This document shows positions 1 through 12,009 of a DNA stretch of 64,000 bases, piece after piece. The stretch is from Larus michahellis (lineage: Eukaryota > Chordata > Aves > Charadriiformes > Laridae): assembly GCF_964199755.1 (NCBI RefSeq), contig NC_133907.1, positions 5,027,001-5,091,000 of the forward strand, read 5' to 3'. Numbering within the stretch: position 1 is the first letter of the stretch; each line of letters begins with the position of its first letter. The position numbers and the translations under genes were made by a program. A model generated the notes under the pieces. That model had not been told where the DNA came from, did not search any database, and worked only from the letters and a program-made list of their open reading frames with translations.

Positions 1-3000
1 GGGTCTCCCCAGGAGCCACGCAGCAGCCAGCGCGGGGGGCTGGGGTAGCCTTTTAGCAGAGCTTTTCAAGAATAGGTTGATTTTCACAGTTTTGAGGCAC
101 GATGAGGAACTTGCATCATGCTGCCAGCACTCTTCTGGGGAAGACACGTGCTCCGGCCAGTCTGAGACAGGCTGACCCACCCACACAGGTTTGGGTGCTC
201 TGGTTCCCTTCCTGGGACAAAGGCTGCAGCCAGAGCCACCACTACTCCCAGCAGGGACCAGGGGTCCAGCGTGCTTTTGCATTTCCCCTTTTTCGGCAGC
301 AGGACCAGCTGCGCGAGTGACTTCCTCCCCTAGCAGGAGGTGGGGGGTCCTTCTCCGCACAGGGACACCCGGCTGGGGCAGCAGCACCCCATCCCAGGGA
401 GGGCCCCCCCAAAAGACCCTCTTGTCTCAACCCAGCAGCATCCAACGGGGGCAATTACAGCCTCACCAGAGCGATCCCACCTGAAAGTCTTGCAGCACTG
501 GTTTTGCCCAGACTGCTCTTTCATCCCCCTAATTAGCAGCCTGTCTGATCCCCTCCCAGCACCCACAGCCCACGGGGACAGCGGTGGCTCACTCTGCTGA
601 AGGGGGGTTTCACAGGTGATGGAGATGGGAGAGGTTTCAGTTCCTGCCCTGCGGTGCCAAACCTCAGCCTAGTGATGAGCCACGTTTCACTAATGATGGA
701 GGTGACTGCGGTTCTTTCCCTACCCTGGGCTTTTCCCCTCGGGATCCCCCACTCCCCAGCCCCAGACCAGCATGGTAGAGCACAGCGGGAAGGCTACCTA
801 TGGCCTGACCAGCTGGCCACATCGGCTGTCCCAGAGGGCTTGTGGGCTCAGTGCAGCCTCAAAACCCACACCAGCAGGGAAGCTTAGAGGTAAACATGTG
901 GGAAAATATCAATACTTTGGATATCAGCTTAGAAAATACCCTAAACCAGCATCCAGCAGTGCTGTTTTGGGATTGTGGGTGCAGAGCCTTGCCCAAGCAC
1001 CAGCAAGCAGCCAGCACCCATGGGACCCCCTCCATGATAAACCCAAACAACACATTGTACGCCCCCGCCAAGGCACTCCGGATTGCAGGGACTCGCTGCC
1101 GCAGCGAAGCTGAGAGCCGCTCGGTCGTATCCAGCCCCAGGCAGAACCCAGCCCAGTCCCAGCACCCCAAGAGATGCTGCTTTCACAGCTTGCCACACCA
1201 AAACAAGGTTTGCAACCACATCAGAGAGCCAAACCCAGCCCCAGCGCCCGCACGAGGTCTGCTCCAGCACACGCAAGCCAGTGCGGCCTCCCTGCACGGG
1301 AGAACAACAGGTGCATGGGGCCGGGAAGGTTCATCCCATCTGTTCTCCAGCTCCATAGCCAAACTTCAAGACCCCTCCAGCCTACTAGCCAAGCGGACAC
1401 ATCTTACAGCCCTCCTGCCTCTCCCCACCACCCCTTGGGCTTCAGAGGCAGCACTCTCACAGGGCTTTTCACTGGGAGAAAAACCACACAAATGCCTTTG
1501 AAAGTAGGTAGCACCAATTACACTGCTGATATTTAGGGCTTCCAGCACAACAAATGGAGCTTCAGCTTCATTAGGTACCATGCCAATTTAATCCAAGACA
1601 TCCAGTACAGAAGGAGCTTAAATTAGTTTATCTGATGTTAACTTATAATAAGCAATATGTTAACACGGGGATGGAAAAAAGTGACCTGCAGCCTGCGCGT
1701 AAGGAGCAGCACGCAGGGGTGGCCGAGCCGGACCCTCACCCAGGGAAGGGGCAAAGGAACCCACCACAGGAGCACCCCAGCCCCACAAAAACACCGATTT
1801 AAGAATCAGGGGTGTGTATCATACCTGTCTGCTCACCGCACGCTCCAGCTGCGGCACCCACAAACACCTTCCAGCTAGAGGTGGTGGCACCCAGCCACCC
1901 CCTTATGGGGGGGAGGGCCTGTGGGGGTTTAATGAGCTGCAGGTGCTTCGTTAGGGCTGCGATTGCCAGAAGACAGGCAGGGGTGGGCTGTGGGGGCTGC
2001 TGTGAGCCGCCTGTGCGTGGGCTTGTCCCCTTATCTTTTGGGGAGGGGCTCAGGGGAACTGTCTGTAATTGCTTTGGCCAAGCTTTTATCGTGTGATTTA
2101 GGGCTGAGCTGAGACATCTCAGGTCCTCGTCTGAGCTCTCGGCCCCCGGCGGTGCAGATGGTGCAGGGGCCGAGCGGGGAGGAGGCGCTCCCCGACGCGG
2201 GGGATTTTCCAAGGAGGCCACCTCCACGCGCGCCGGCCGGACCTGCCGCAGGGAGCCGGGTTCCTAATCGCAGCCTACTTAATTTCAGGGGCGCTAGAAT
2301 GCTCCGCCGGGATCAGCTGGTCCCCTCCATGTCCATAAAATGGCTTTCAGGAAGGATGAGGGAGGGATGTCGTCACTGTCTGCCCAGCGCTGGACTCTGC
2401 TGGGCTGCAGTGATGCTCCGAGTGCCCTTGCGGCGTTCACACACCGTCACCCACGGCTTCGGCAGCGGTGGCAGAGCCCGGCCGGTGTCAGACCATCCAC
2501 CGAGCAAAAAGAGAAGCACGTGGGCTGCAGCGGGGACCGTACCCACACCGCGGCTCACCCGTCCCAGGGCCGTGCAATGCTCCTGGGCTGCTCCCACTCA
2601 GCAGGGGCACCCTGCGGGGTGCTGCAAGCCGGGTAACTCGTCCAGGCTTCCTTAACGCGGCCCTGCAGGCTTCCGACTGGGGGAATTCCTCCTGGCTGTG
2701 TCAGAGCAGGAAAGGTGGTTTATATCCTGTGCCTGGCCTGGAAGCTGCCCCAGCTGACCTGGAGGCGATGGGCAGAGGGACTGGGGTTTTGGGTGAAACT
2801 GCTGACCGGCTGGGAAAATCCAGCGGCGCGGGATGGCTCGGGAGGATGGGAGCCGGCAGGGCTGGCGCCTGCTGGCTGGTTGGCTGCCCCGAGCACTCGG
2901 AGGGCTGCGATGAACCTTGTTTGCAGGCAGGATCCTGCCCCTGGCTCTGGGGGAGGATTTCCTCGCTGGCTGTGGGCGCAGTGGCCGAGCAAAGTCCGAG

Positions 3001-4000
3001 CAGGCTGCAGCGTCCTGGGTCGGCAGCACAGGCACAGCGCTGGGACAGGGACCGGGGCGCGAGGCAGCCCCCACCCAGGGCAGCTCACAGCGGGGCACAG
3101 GGTGGCCCCAGTCCTGCACCCCTTGTGCCAGCAGTTGCAAAGCTCAGGGGCTGTGAGGGACACCCGCACTGGCTGGGAGGCACAGCCAGGGCTCGCTCCA
3201 TCTCTCCTGGGCTCCAAGGTAACCCCGGTGCCACGGTGGCAGCTGAGTGGTCCTGCCGTGGGACCCTCACCCGCCCCGGGCTGGGCAGGGCAGGGAAGGG
3301 ATGCTCAGCCCCAGGAACAGCGGTGCTGAGGAGGAGAAAGTGGCAGGGAGGGGAGGAGAGGGAAAGGGAGGGGAGGGGAGGGCAGGCAGGGGCAGCCAGG
3401 GAGCTCCAGCCACGCAGGGGATGTTTCAGAGCTGGGTGCTAATTGTTGATGGGCCCCTGGGAGCTGTTAGAGCTGAATCCCCCATCTCCGCTCCGGAGGA
3501 GGATGCTCTGCACCGCGCTGGCCCACGGGGACACGGTGGCAGTGCCAGTACCCAGATCCCCACAACGCACAGGTGGTTCCCCGCAGCCCATGGCCAAATT
3601 CTTGTCCTGGGGGCTAATGGGAGGCCTTGTCATGCTGACGCCAGACAAATTTACTTTGCCCTCTCGAGCCCCTGCAGCTGTGGCTCTCCCCAGCAGGCCA
3701 CGTCCCTGACAGAGCTGCTGGTGGTTCCCCGTGTCGGACACAGCCCATCCTCCTCTGGCTGCCCCCTGCTCTTAATGTGGGGGCTGCCGGTGCCATGCCC
3801 CCGCCCGGGGCCATCTGCGGACCGTGCAGGACAGCCTGGAAGCCAAGGAATCCCCAGGTGGACGGGGTGCAGGCTGTGGGAATGCACGTGAGAACAGCGG
3901 GTCCCTTTGAGCCTACAGCCCCATGGAGCGATGCTAGAGAAGACCTTGGTCTCCCCTTGGCGGTACCACTAGGACCGTGGTGGGGTGAGGAGCCTGGCCG
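1..4000. other. Intergenic DNA, no gene recognised
   Basis: The open frames here are short, overlap on both strands, and none resembles a known protein or shows a supported exon. The stretch is GC-rich with short AT-rich patches. A purine-rich run at about 3342-3394 is listed separately. I see no tRNA, rRNA or recognisable transposon. Confidence 0.5.
3342..3394 (+). repeat. Homopurine G-run tract, G-quadruplex-capable
   Basis: An almost uninterrupted purine tract with at least five runs of three to four G separated by one to four bases. This meets the usual G-quadruplex spacing rule and could also form triplex DNA. No gene is attached to it. Confidence 0.6.
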
Positions 4001-4007
4001 AGGGAGG

Positions 4008-4255
4008 AGCGATATAATCTCAGTTTTATTCTGCCTTTTTTCCCCCGCATCCTCTCAAAGTTCTTTGTTGATTGCAAATTGTTATCATGAAAGCGCATCC
4101 AACGCTGCAATAGCAGATAATGCTCCGCGCGCTCCCAGGCACGGCTGCTGTAACTCATTGCAGGCTGGGCTGCCTGATAAAGTCCCGTGGCAGCTGCAGA
4201 TGAAAATAAAAATGCTAACGCGGTGGGATTTATCATGTTAAGCTATCTCAGCCCA
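4008..4255. promoter_or_regulatory. Candidate enhancer: GATA cluster with SOX-POU-like pair
   Basis: An AT-rich island in GC-rich surroundings. GATA-type cores occur at 4082-4086, 4115-4120, 4175-4180, 4230-4234 and 4243-4248. An E-box CAGCTG sits at 4191-4196, and a SOX core followed by an octamer-like POU half occurs at 4063-4079. The motifs are read directly; enhancer function is inference from their density. Confidence 0.35.
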
Positions 4256-4909
4256 TCGCTTCCTGCTCGTCAGAGCTCTCACTGGAGGCACCGGGACGGC
4301 TGCGGGGCTTTGAAGCCCAGGCTTGGTCGGGGCATTTGCGCTGTTGGACCTTGGCCAGCCACAACCCAGGAGCCGGGGAGATGCCCCGGCGCGGGGCTGA
4401 GCTGGGACACGTCGGGTGCAGGAGACCCAGTACGACCCCATGTCACCCTTCGCTGAGTGTTATTAATGAGGGTGCTGAGAGAGAACGGCGTGGCTGGCAG
4501 GGAGGGCTTTTACCGAGGTTATTTGTGAAAGTGCCATATCTGATGCATCACGGCGGAAATGGCAATTGCACGGTGGCTGGGGGGGGGGGGGGCAGGGGAT
4601 GCACCCCCCGAAACGGCCGGACCCAGCCCTGGATGAGGGTGCTGCTGTCTTTACCAGCCCCCCAGCATCGCCAGTCCATCCTCAGCCCTGACACCAGGCC
4701 GTCCCCTGCAGTGGCTGTCCCAGGCTGTCCCCGCAGCAGCCATGCAGCTCAGGGGCCACGTGCCGGGGCTTGGGGCTGTTTGCTTTGGCCCCGTTGAGAC
4801 CAGGCACATCCACGCTGCCTGACCTCCGCGGGGCCAGGGCCATGCTGGTCTGCCACTGGAAGCTGAAGGAAAACGCTTCTGCAAGGGGTTTGTGTTGTTT
4901 TGTCTTTGG

Positions 4910-4932
4910 TTTTTTTTTTTTTTTTTTTTTTT
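4910..4932 (+). repeat. Poly(T) run of 23 bases
   Basis: Simple homopolymer. No target-site duplication or retroelement body was seen next to it, so it is not assigned to a retroposon. Confidence 0.9.
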
Positions 4933-5278
4933 AAACTGAAGGGCAACAAAAAGCACGAGGATTAATGTGGCTCTGCAGGATGCACCGCGCTCCCGGTGAC
5001 TGCATCGGTCCCAAGGGTCTGGCTTGGCCCCGATAAGGAGCTGCAAATCAGAGCTGTGAAATGCTGCCGTCCTGCCCCGGAGCTCGGTCTGCCAGAGCCG
5101 CGGAGGGGGATCAGGGATTTAAAGGGCCTGAGAGATGTCTAACAGGTTTAGAAAATATTGCCTGGGATTATCTACTAGCAGCGGTGACCAGAGACGTCTG
5201 AGCCGAGACACACATCGGCACCAGCTGATGTGTGATGTCTGCTGAGGGGGGATGCCTGCGCAGGGGAAGCCTGTTCTG

Positions 5279-5361
5279 CATGTGTGTGTGTTTGTGTGTG
5301 TGTTTGTGTGCATGCGTGTGCGTCTGTTTGCATGTGTGTGCACACACGTGCGTGCATGTGC
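5279..5361 (+). repeat. Imperfect (TG)n microsatellite
   Basis: About 80 bp of alternating TG with TTTG and CGTG interruptions. It is alternating purine-pyrimidine and therefore prone to Z-DNA. It opens spurious frames on both strands. Confidence 0.9.
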
Positions 5362-5569
5362 AGTGGCGACAGCTCTGGCACGGGGCTGTAGGTGCAAATG
5401 TGACAGCTGGCCCGGTGGCAATGCAGGGTCTGAGCTGTGCACAACCCCCGGTGGCCACTAGCCCCATGCTGGGTCTCAGATGCCAGGAGAGAACCTCGAG
5501 ATCCGGCAGCAAACCATCTGCCCCGCCGCACGCGCGAGGGATGCTCCAGCCTTCGCCGCGCTGCAGCCC

Positions 5570-5965
5570 TTGAACAGCAGCTCCTGACCGCCAGCATTAA
5601 TGATATCCACCCAATTAGCCGCCGCGAGCTCTGCCTAGCCCCAAGGATTAGCAAACGAAATCATCATCCCAAGGCGTAAGCAGTTAACACCACTAATTAG
5701 TCATCGCGTGAATCCTAACCCAAACACTAACCCGGGCTCGGGCAGCCTGTGCCGCGGGCAGGGGGCTGCTGCCCCTCGCCCACCCCCCCAACCATGGGCT
5801 AGGGTTTCCCTCGGCTCCTGGGGACGGGAGCTGTTTACGGAGAATTTACTGGGCTCGGGGATACGTTATTTTTACACGTTGCCATAGTTACCGATACCAT
5901 TATAAAATTAAGCCTGAACCTTGCTGAAGAAATGGATCCGTCAGAAGCAATTATTTTAGCGAGCG
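5570..5965. promoter_or_regulatory. Candidate homeodomain-site-rich element
   Basis: Repeated TAAT/ATTA cores, including a palindromic CTAATTAG at 5693-5700, further ATTAG cores around 5612 and 5645, and AAATTA/AATTAT cores near 5905-5955. An RFX X-box-like sequence lies at 5878-5892, with a good left half and an imperfect right half. This AT-rich content in a GC-rich setting is typical of conserved non-coding elements; conservation itself cannot be judged here. Confidence 0.3.
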
Positions 5966-8900
5966 CGTTGTTGGTGCTGCCACGCTGCCCACCCCGTGGC
6001 CGGCGGCGAGGGGCCGAGCCCAGCCGGGGCTATGGAGCTCGGGTCCATGGAGCTCGGGGTGATGGCCTCATCCTGCTCAAGGGCCGGGCTGGGACACCGG
6101 GCATGCTGCCGGAGCCCTGGGATTGCCCGGCTGCGCCACGCTGGGAGCCACCGGCGCCGGCACAGCCCCTCGGTGCTGGCAGCACTGCCGGGCACGTCTG
6201 GGGCAAACAAAAGCCCACTGAGAAGGCGCTTTCAGCCCGCTTCGTGGCTCCCTCCCGCAGCGCCTGCTTTCCCCCTTCTCCTGCCTCTCTCAATATTTTT
6301 TTTCCCTTTCCCTGCGCTTCTCCTCAGAGGGACACTTGTGCTGGGCTCGGGGCACTGCCAGCACCGGGGCTGCGGCCAAGCACGGCTGAGCTTTAAGGTC
6401 ACTCGGTGCCAGGAGGAGCGAGGAGCCCTGGGGACCCCTGCGGCGTCCTGCCCTTGCTGCCGTCCGGGGATGCCCTGTGCCACCCACTGCCACGGGAAGG
6501 GGAGGAGAGGGGAGCTCCCCAAAGGCTTTCCCCATCCCGAGCAGCAGCACCTGGCTCTTTTCCCCAGACAAAACCCACCGGAGTATCCCTGGTTGTGTGT
6601 GCGGCTCACTCGGGGCATGATGCACGTGTGGGTGTCAGGGGACCAGGACCACTCCAATGTGTCACCATCAGTTGACCCAACATGAGGAGTCCTGGGCATC
6701 CCCAGTGCAGGACACCCCTCCTGCCCTCCCGGGGACCCCCTCAGGCGCCGGCAGGACCAAGCACAGCAGCTGGATCCACCCTCCCTGTGCCAGCTCTGGA
6801 GGGCGATTGTGCCCAAGCAACGTCCCGTCAAACACCGAAAGCACAAAGTGAGTCTTTCTTAAGCACTGCATGTTCCTGTTCGTCCCACGGTCCTGGAAAT
6901 CCCTCTTTAATCATTGCCAGAATCTTGGCCTCCACCACATCCTGCAGGGAAGGACCGCACGGGCCAAAGGAGTGTTGGGCGCAGAGGATTTCCTTTGAAA
7001 TGTGTTTCACACTTTCATTTTCACTGCCTGCCCCCTCTGACGTGATACAAGAGATGGGGAATGGCTGGAGGGCAGCCCTCAATCTGCTCCACACCCCATC
7101 AGCTCCAGGGATTTAATGCAAATGATTCCGGGTCGAGCAGAGAGGTCCCCAGTAGCAACAGCTGATACAGCACAACCTCCTATTAGACACCAGAGAATCC
7201 ACACGGACAAACAGCATCCTCCAAACACCTCCACCTCCCCTCAGCCCAAAGCCCTGTGGCTGCAGGGCCAGGCTGTGGCGTGGGCACTGCCGGGCAGTGC
7301 CCGGGAGCCCACCTCCTCCCCGCACTCCCCAGGGAGGGTCCCGCAGGGCACCCCCGTGCCGGGCAGTGGTTGTCCCATACCGTGGTTTTCACTCAGGCGG
7401 TGCCTGGGGGGCTGGAGCCGTCTCTGCCGTGCTGGCGAGAGCCCTCGCTCCATCAGGAGCCCGGGGGGAGGACGAGGCTGGCAGCGAGGCTGCGGCACCG
7501 AAACAGTTCCTATGACAACCCCAAATCCCAGACCTGTTTATCCCCTTTAATAAAAATCCACAACAACTGTGAAACCGGGGAATAAGATTCAATAAGTAAG
7601 AGGTGAAATAAATCAGGAACGGCGTAAAGCATGTCACCGTTTTACTTCGGCTTCGTTCCTTGCTTTCCGAGGAAAAGCCTGCGAACTGAGGAGCTGCAAA
7701 CGGGCCAGCTGGGGGGTTTGGAATTGGTGGGAGCAGGGTCCAGCCGTGCAGCATCCCAGGGCTTCTCCCTCCAATTCTCTCTCCCAGCAGGAGCTCAGCC
7801 CAGGGCAGTCGGCAGGCACAGGCAAGACCCACGTGGCATTTCTTGGGGACATTCAAATTGTCCCTGAGACCCTCTCTCCCTTCCAAAACCCTCAGAGCAC
7901 CCCAGCCATTCCTCCAGCTCCTTGTGCTGCTCTCTCTCGGTGTCCTGGCACAGCATCCCCATGGCGTTGCCTGGTCCCCATGGCATCACGGGGTCCCCGT
8001 GGCATCACGGCGGTGCCTGTGGCATCATGGAGGTCCTGTGGGGTCTCTGTGGCTTCGGATAGTCTTGGGCCCATGGCTGCTTGGCTAATGATGTGCAAAG
8101 GGACCAGCCTGTCTCTCCCTGGGGATGGGCTTGTGGCCACCACAGTCTCACAGTGGCGAGGATAGGGATGGGGACTGGGATGGGGACAGAGCAGGAGCAC
8201 AAGGGCATCTTGGAGAGAGACACCCACAAATCAGGGCCTTGGCTAGAGCTGCTGCCCCATCAGCCACTGGAGGGGACAAGCTGGAGCGCCATGGGCTCCC
8301 GGGAAACACGATGGCCCCTGGGCACCGTCCCCATGAGAGGCACTGCCAGCGTGGGGGGGGGGGTGGTGTCTCTGCTTCTCACCACGGAGCTGGAGCATCC
8401 TGGGGCAGGGCACGAGGCGTTTATCCCTGTCTCTCTCCTTTTCTCCTTGCTCAGCCCTGGCTCCAGCACAAGCTCAGCTTTGTCCCGCTCCCCCGTGAGC
8501 GCTGCCAGCCCTCTCCTGTCCCCCGGGACACCAGGGAGATGCCCTCATCTCCCTTCTTCAGCCAGCCCCACGCACTAGCTGAGACCGTGCTCTTCCTTGG
8601 CACTAATTAAATCATTGCTCCCCCTCCCCACGCTGCTGGGACCAGCCTCCTCCGTCAGTCACGCTCTCCGGACTAATTGCTCTCTGTTATTCCATGTTTT
8701 CCATTGGAGGCTCATACTCCCTGCTGCCTCTCGGCACAGCCCGTGCCTCCCACGCTGGCTCCCTGGCACAGCATGGCACATGCCACCACCCTGACAGGCT
8801 CTGCCAGCCCTCTCCCGTCGGCACCTCCAGGAGCCATTTCCCAGGCGCCAGGAATGGAGTAGACTCTGGGGCAGCCCCCGAGCATCCCCTGGCCCTTTCC

Positions 8901-10730
8901 CAGCTCCTGCTTCCCGTCCCCTCCCCACGGTGGGGGTCTGCACAGACCCCCACCGCGGCGCAGCCCAGCTCAGCCTCTCCCCACCCGCTTTGCTCGGCTT
9001 TGCCGTCCTGTGAGGTCTCACCGGGCTCACAGACCGCAGGGAGGAAAAGCCCGGCTAAAGCCCCCCCGTGCCACCCACACGCCGGGAGCTTCTCGCCGTG
9101 GCAGGGCCCGCTGCCGGGCCCATTTGCCAGGACACACCGCCGCCGCCTCATCCACCCCCCTGCACCCTCGCCCCCGGTGTCCGGTGCGGGGTCCAGCGCT
9201 GGGACATTGCCCAAACCCTGGCTGGAGCTGGCGTGTCCCCTCCCCGGCTGGGACACCGAACCTCTTCCCACCTCCCTGTCCAGCCACTGCCTCTGCTCCG
9301 GCAACGAAGCCGCCTTTCCTCGGCCCCGGCTGTGGGCAGGAGGAGCCCCAGCATCGCCCCCCGCCCGCCCCAGCCATGGCAGCCCTCGACCTGCCACAAG
9401 CACCCACCTTTCTCGATCGAGCACCCAGCGGGCGACTCGGCGGGACGGGACACCCGGTGGCACCGGGAAACCACCACGGATGAGTATAAATCCCTGACCC
9501 CAGTGTCACCCGGCGCTGCCCCCCCAGCGAGTTGCTGCCACCCCAAGCATGGTGCCGCCCCCCAAAGCGAGGTGCTGCCCCCCAAGCGAGGGGCTCCCCG
9601 ACACGCTCCTACCTTGTGTCTGAGCTCGGGCGCTTGTTTGTGCTTTCACTGCCGGCACACCCCAGGCTGATGGCTTAAAGGATTTTCCTATAATAACCAC
9701 TAAATCCTTCCCCTGGGCAGTAAGCCGCAGACCTGGGCCCTTTCCTAGGTGCAGAGCGCTCCACGGTGCTCTGCTCACTCGTTGCTTTGCATATGCTCGT
9801 ATCAAACTGGATTTCCCCCCCACTCCTGACACAGCCCAGTGCTTAAAAAGCTCTAAATCCCCGTGAATTTCATTTCCCCTTCTCTGCAAGGTCTATCCCC
9901 AGTTTCGGTCTCACCCACATATTTTACATACTCCTGCTCGCGATCCTGACGTGAGCTTTCCGCGAGCTTTGGTCTCCTCCCCGTGCAGAGGCCGGGCAAG
10001 TCCCGTGTCCTGCTCAGAGCGGCTGCAGCCTCGGCCGGGAAATGAGCCCCGGCGTGGCCGTGGGTCCGCTCGGGACCCGGTGCCATGGGAGGCTTCTCCC
10101 CAGCACCCCCATGCCACGGCCCCTCGCTGCCACTGAGGCTGGTGCAGAGGGGACCAGGCTGGGGACGGTGCTGGGGGCGGCAGTGACAGACCCCTGCCCT
10201 GGCAAACTCCCCCCCCCACCCCCCCCATACCCGCAGGGTGCTGAGTACCCTTGAGAAAGAAGTGACCCAAAAGTGTCCCCAGGTCACATCCCGTCCCCCC
10301 CCCCCCCGCAGGCGATGCTTACTCAGTCATGCAAATGAATTTCAGTAGTGGCTCCTCTCCCCTCAACAACTCTCTCCCCGAGAGGATCTCTGCTGGCAGA
10401 CAAGGCTCCCCTGGGTATACGCATGCTGCTGTTTCACACTGTCTTCTTTCAGTTCCCTTTTTTTGATTTCACAGTAAAAAGTAGATAAAGTTAGAAACCA
10501 GCAGCTTTCAAGGTTACAGGCAGCAGCCGGTTCCTCTGCCTGAAAAGTGTGTTTCACCCTCAGCCCGTGCCTGCCAAGGGGGTGTTTGCGTGAGGCGGTG
10601 CACGGCGCGGTGGCAGCACCCGCCGCCACGGGTGGGTGGGTGTCTGCACTTCGCACCGGGGTGCACGCGGGTGCCGCCGCCACGCTCCGTAACGCTCCCC
10701 TCAGAGGTGGGCACCCAGCACGCGTGCACG
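5966..10730. other. Intergenic DNA, no gene recognised
   Basis: No exon with convincing splice sites or protein similarity was found. Small imperfect tandem repeats of about 20 bp occur at 7962-8045 and about 22 bp at 9512-9600. Long C-runs occur near 10208-10228 and 10293-10308. Isolated homeodomain-like TAAT cores occur near 8600 and 8675. Confidence 0.5.
7962..8045 (+). repeat. Short imperfect tandem repeat, about 20-bp unit
   Basis: Four to five degenerate copies of a unit resembling CCCCATGGCATCACGG, diverging progressively. Non-coding as far as can be seen. Confidence 0.6.
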
Positions 10731-10738
10731 GAGATGGG

Positions 10739-11165
10739 GATGTGCGCGGAGCAGATGTGCATGGAGCAGGGGATGTGCATGGAGCAGATGTGCATGGAGC
10801 AGGGGATGTGCATGCAGATTTGCATAGAGCAGATGTGCACGGGGCAGATGTGCATGGGGCAGAAGAGGAGTATTGACCAGATGTGCATGGACCAGATGTG
10901 CGTGGAGCAAGGGATGTGCATGGAGCAGATGTGCATGGAGCAGATGTGCATGGAGCAGGAGATGAGCATGGAGCAGACGCGCATGGAACAGATGTGCATG
11001 GAGCAAGGGATATGCATGGAGCAGATGTCCATGGAGCAGGAAACGAGCATGGAGCAGATGTGCACAAAGCAGTTGTGCATGCAGCAGGTTTGCCTGGAGC
11101 CGGGGATGAGGACAGAGCAGGAGACCTGCACAGAGCAGGGGATGTGCGTGCAGCAGATGGGCATG
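10739..11165 (+). repeat. Minisatellite of 15-bp and 18-bp units
   Basis: More than twenty-five copies of a unit based on ATGTGCATGGAGCAG (15 bp), mixed with 18-bp versions that insert GGG or a similar triplet. Copies become more diverged toward the right end. Because both unit lengths are multiples of three and carry no stops, several frames on both strands stay open. The largest, on the minus strand, spans about 1.5 kb, but there is no independent sign of a gene. It lies roughly 0.8 kb beyond the poly(A) signal of the minus-strand SIRP gene. Confidence 0.9.
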
Positions 11166-11930
11166 GGCTGGCTGGGGCCAGAGCAGGAGATGTGCACGGA
11201 TCAGGGGAGAAAGGCTGGAAGGGCAGGCAGGCTGGTGCCAGCCGCCCTGCTTTTAACACAGCATCAGGATCCTCGTTCCCAAATACCAGCCCCTTCGGCA
11301 GGGCAGGGAAAGGCATGCAAGGGCTCAGCCTTGGCCCACGAGCTGCAGCAAAGCAGCACCGAGGGCTGTTCCCGACAGAAGATGGAGGTTTGGGGGGAGC
11401 CGGGCAGGGTGGGAGGTGGGGGTGCCTGTGGGGACAGCACAAGCCTGGCAGCAGCACAGGGTGAGCTGGCACGGGACTGCAGAGGCCACACGTGTCCCAG
11501 GACCCCGTGGGACCAGCACGATTTCTCCTGCTCTGAAAACAGCAGGACTGGAGGGAATGGCTATTTGCTGGCTTTAATGCGGATGGGCTTGGTGCGGTGA
11601 AAAGATTAACACAAATTATGAACCTGCTGAGCCGGGAAAGTGCCGGTGGCGGCCCGTGCTGGTGGAGACAGGCATACGAGAACTCCTCCTGGAGCAACTG
11701 GCACCGCACGGCTTGCACAAGGCAGAGGTGCTCAGCTCCATGGCCTGATCCGGTGCTCGAGATGGCTGCTGGGTCCTGGCAGAGCTGCTGCCCAGCCCTG
11801 GCACAGCAGGTCCGGCCCTGAGCCTCACCCTGCCCGGTGTGGCCACCAAGACAGGAAAGAATTAGGGGAGCTCTGCCAGGCATGACAAGCTCGGACCGGG
11901 GTGTGCCGTGCAAAGCAACCCACTTCCTTC

Positions 11931-11936
11931 TTTATT
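11931..11936 (-). terminator. Poly(A) signal of the inhibitory SIRP gene
   Basis: AATAAA on the minus strand, about 75 bases past the stop codon of the ITIM-bearing SIRP gene. Confidence 0.75.
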
Positions 11937-12009
11937 GTGCCCTGCAGAAATGTCCCTGCTTCCTCCCCCAAAACGGGCTCTTCGGCCTCACAGGCTGCGG
12001 TGCCACATG

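Noticed and set aside
10363-11913. 516-codon minus-strand frame rich in Cys, Ser, Thr and Pro, and a 336-codon plus-strand frame over the same DNA
   Set aside because: Both are held open by the 15/18-bp minisatellite. No signal peptide, splice structure or family similarity supports them.
1-11930. A PDYN or other SIRP-flanking gene of the mammalian order
   Set aside because: No opioid core such as YGGF or other recognisable exon was found in the left flank.
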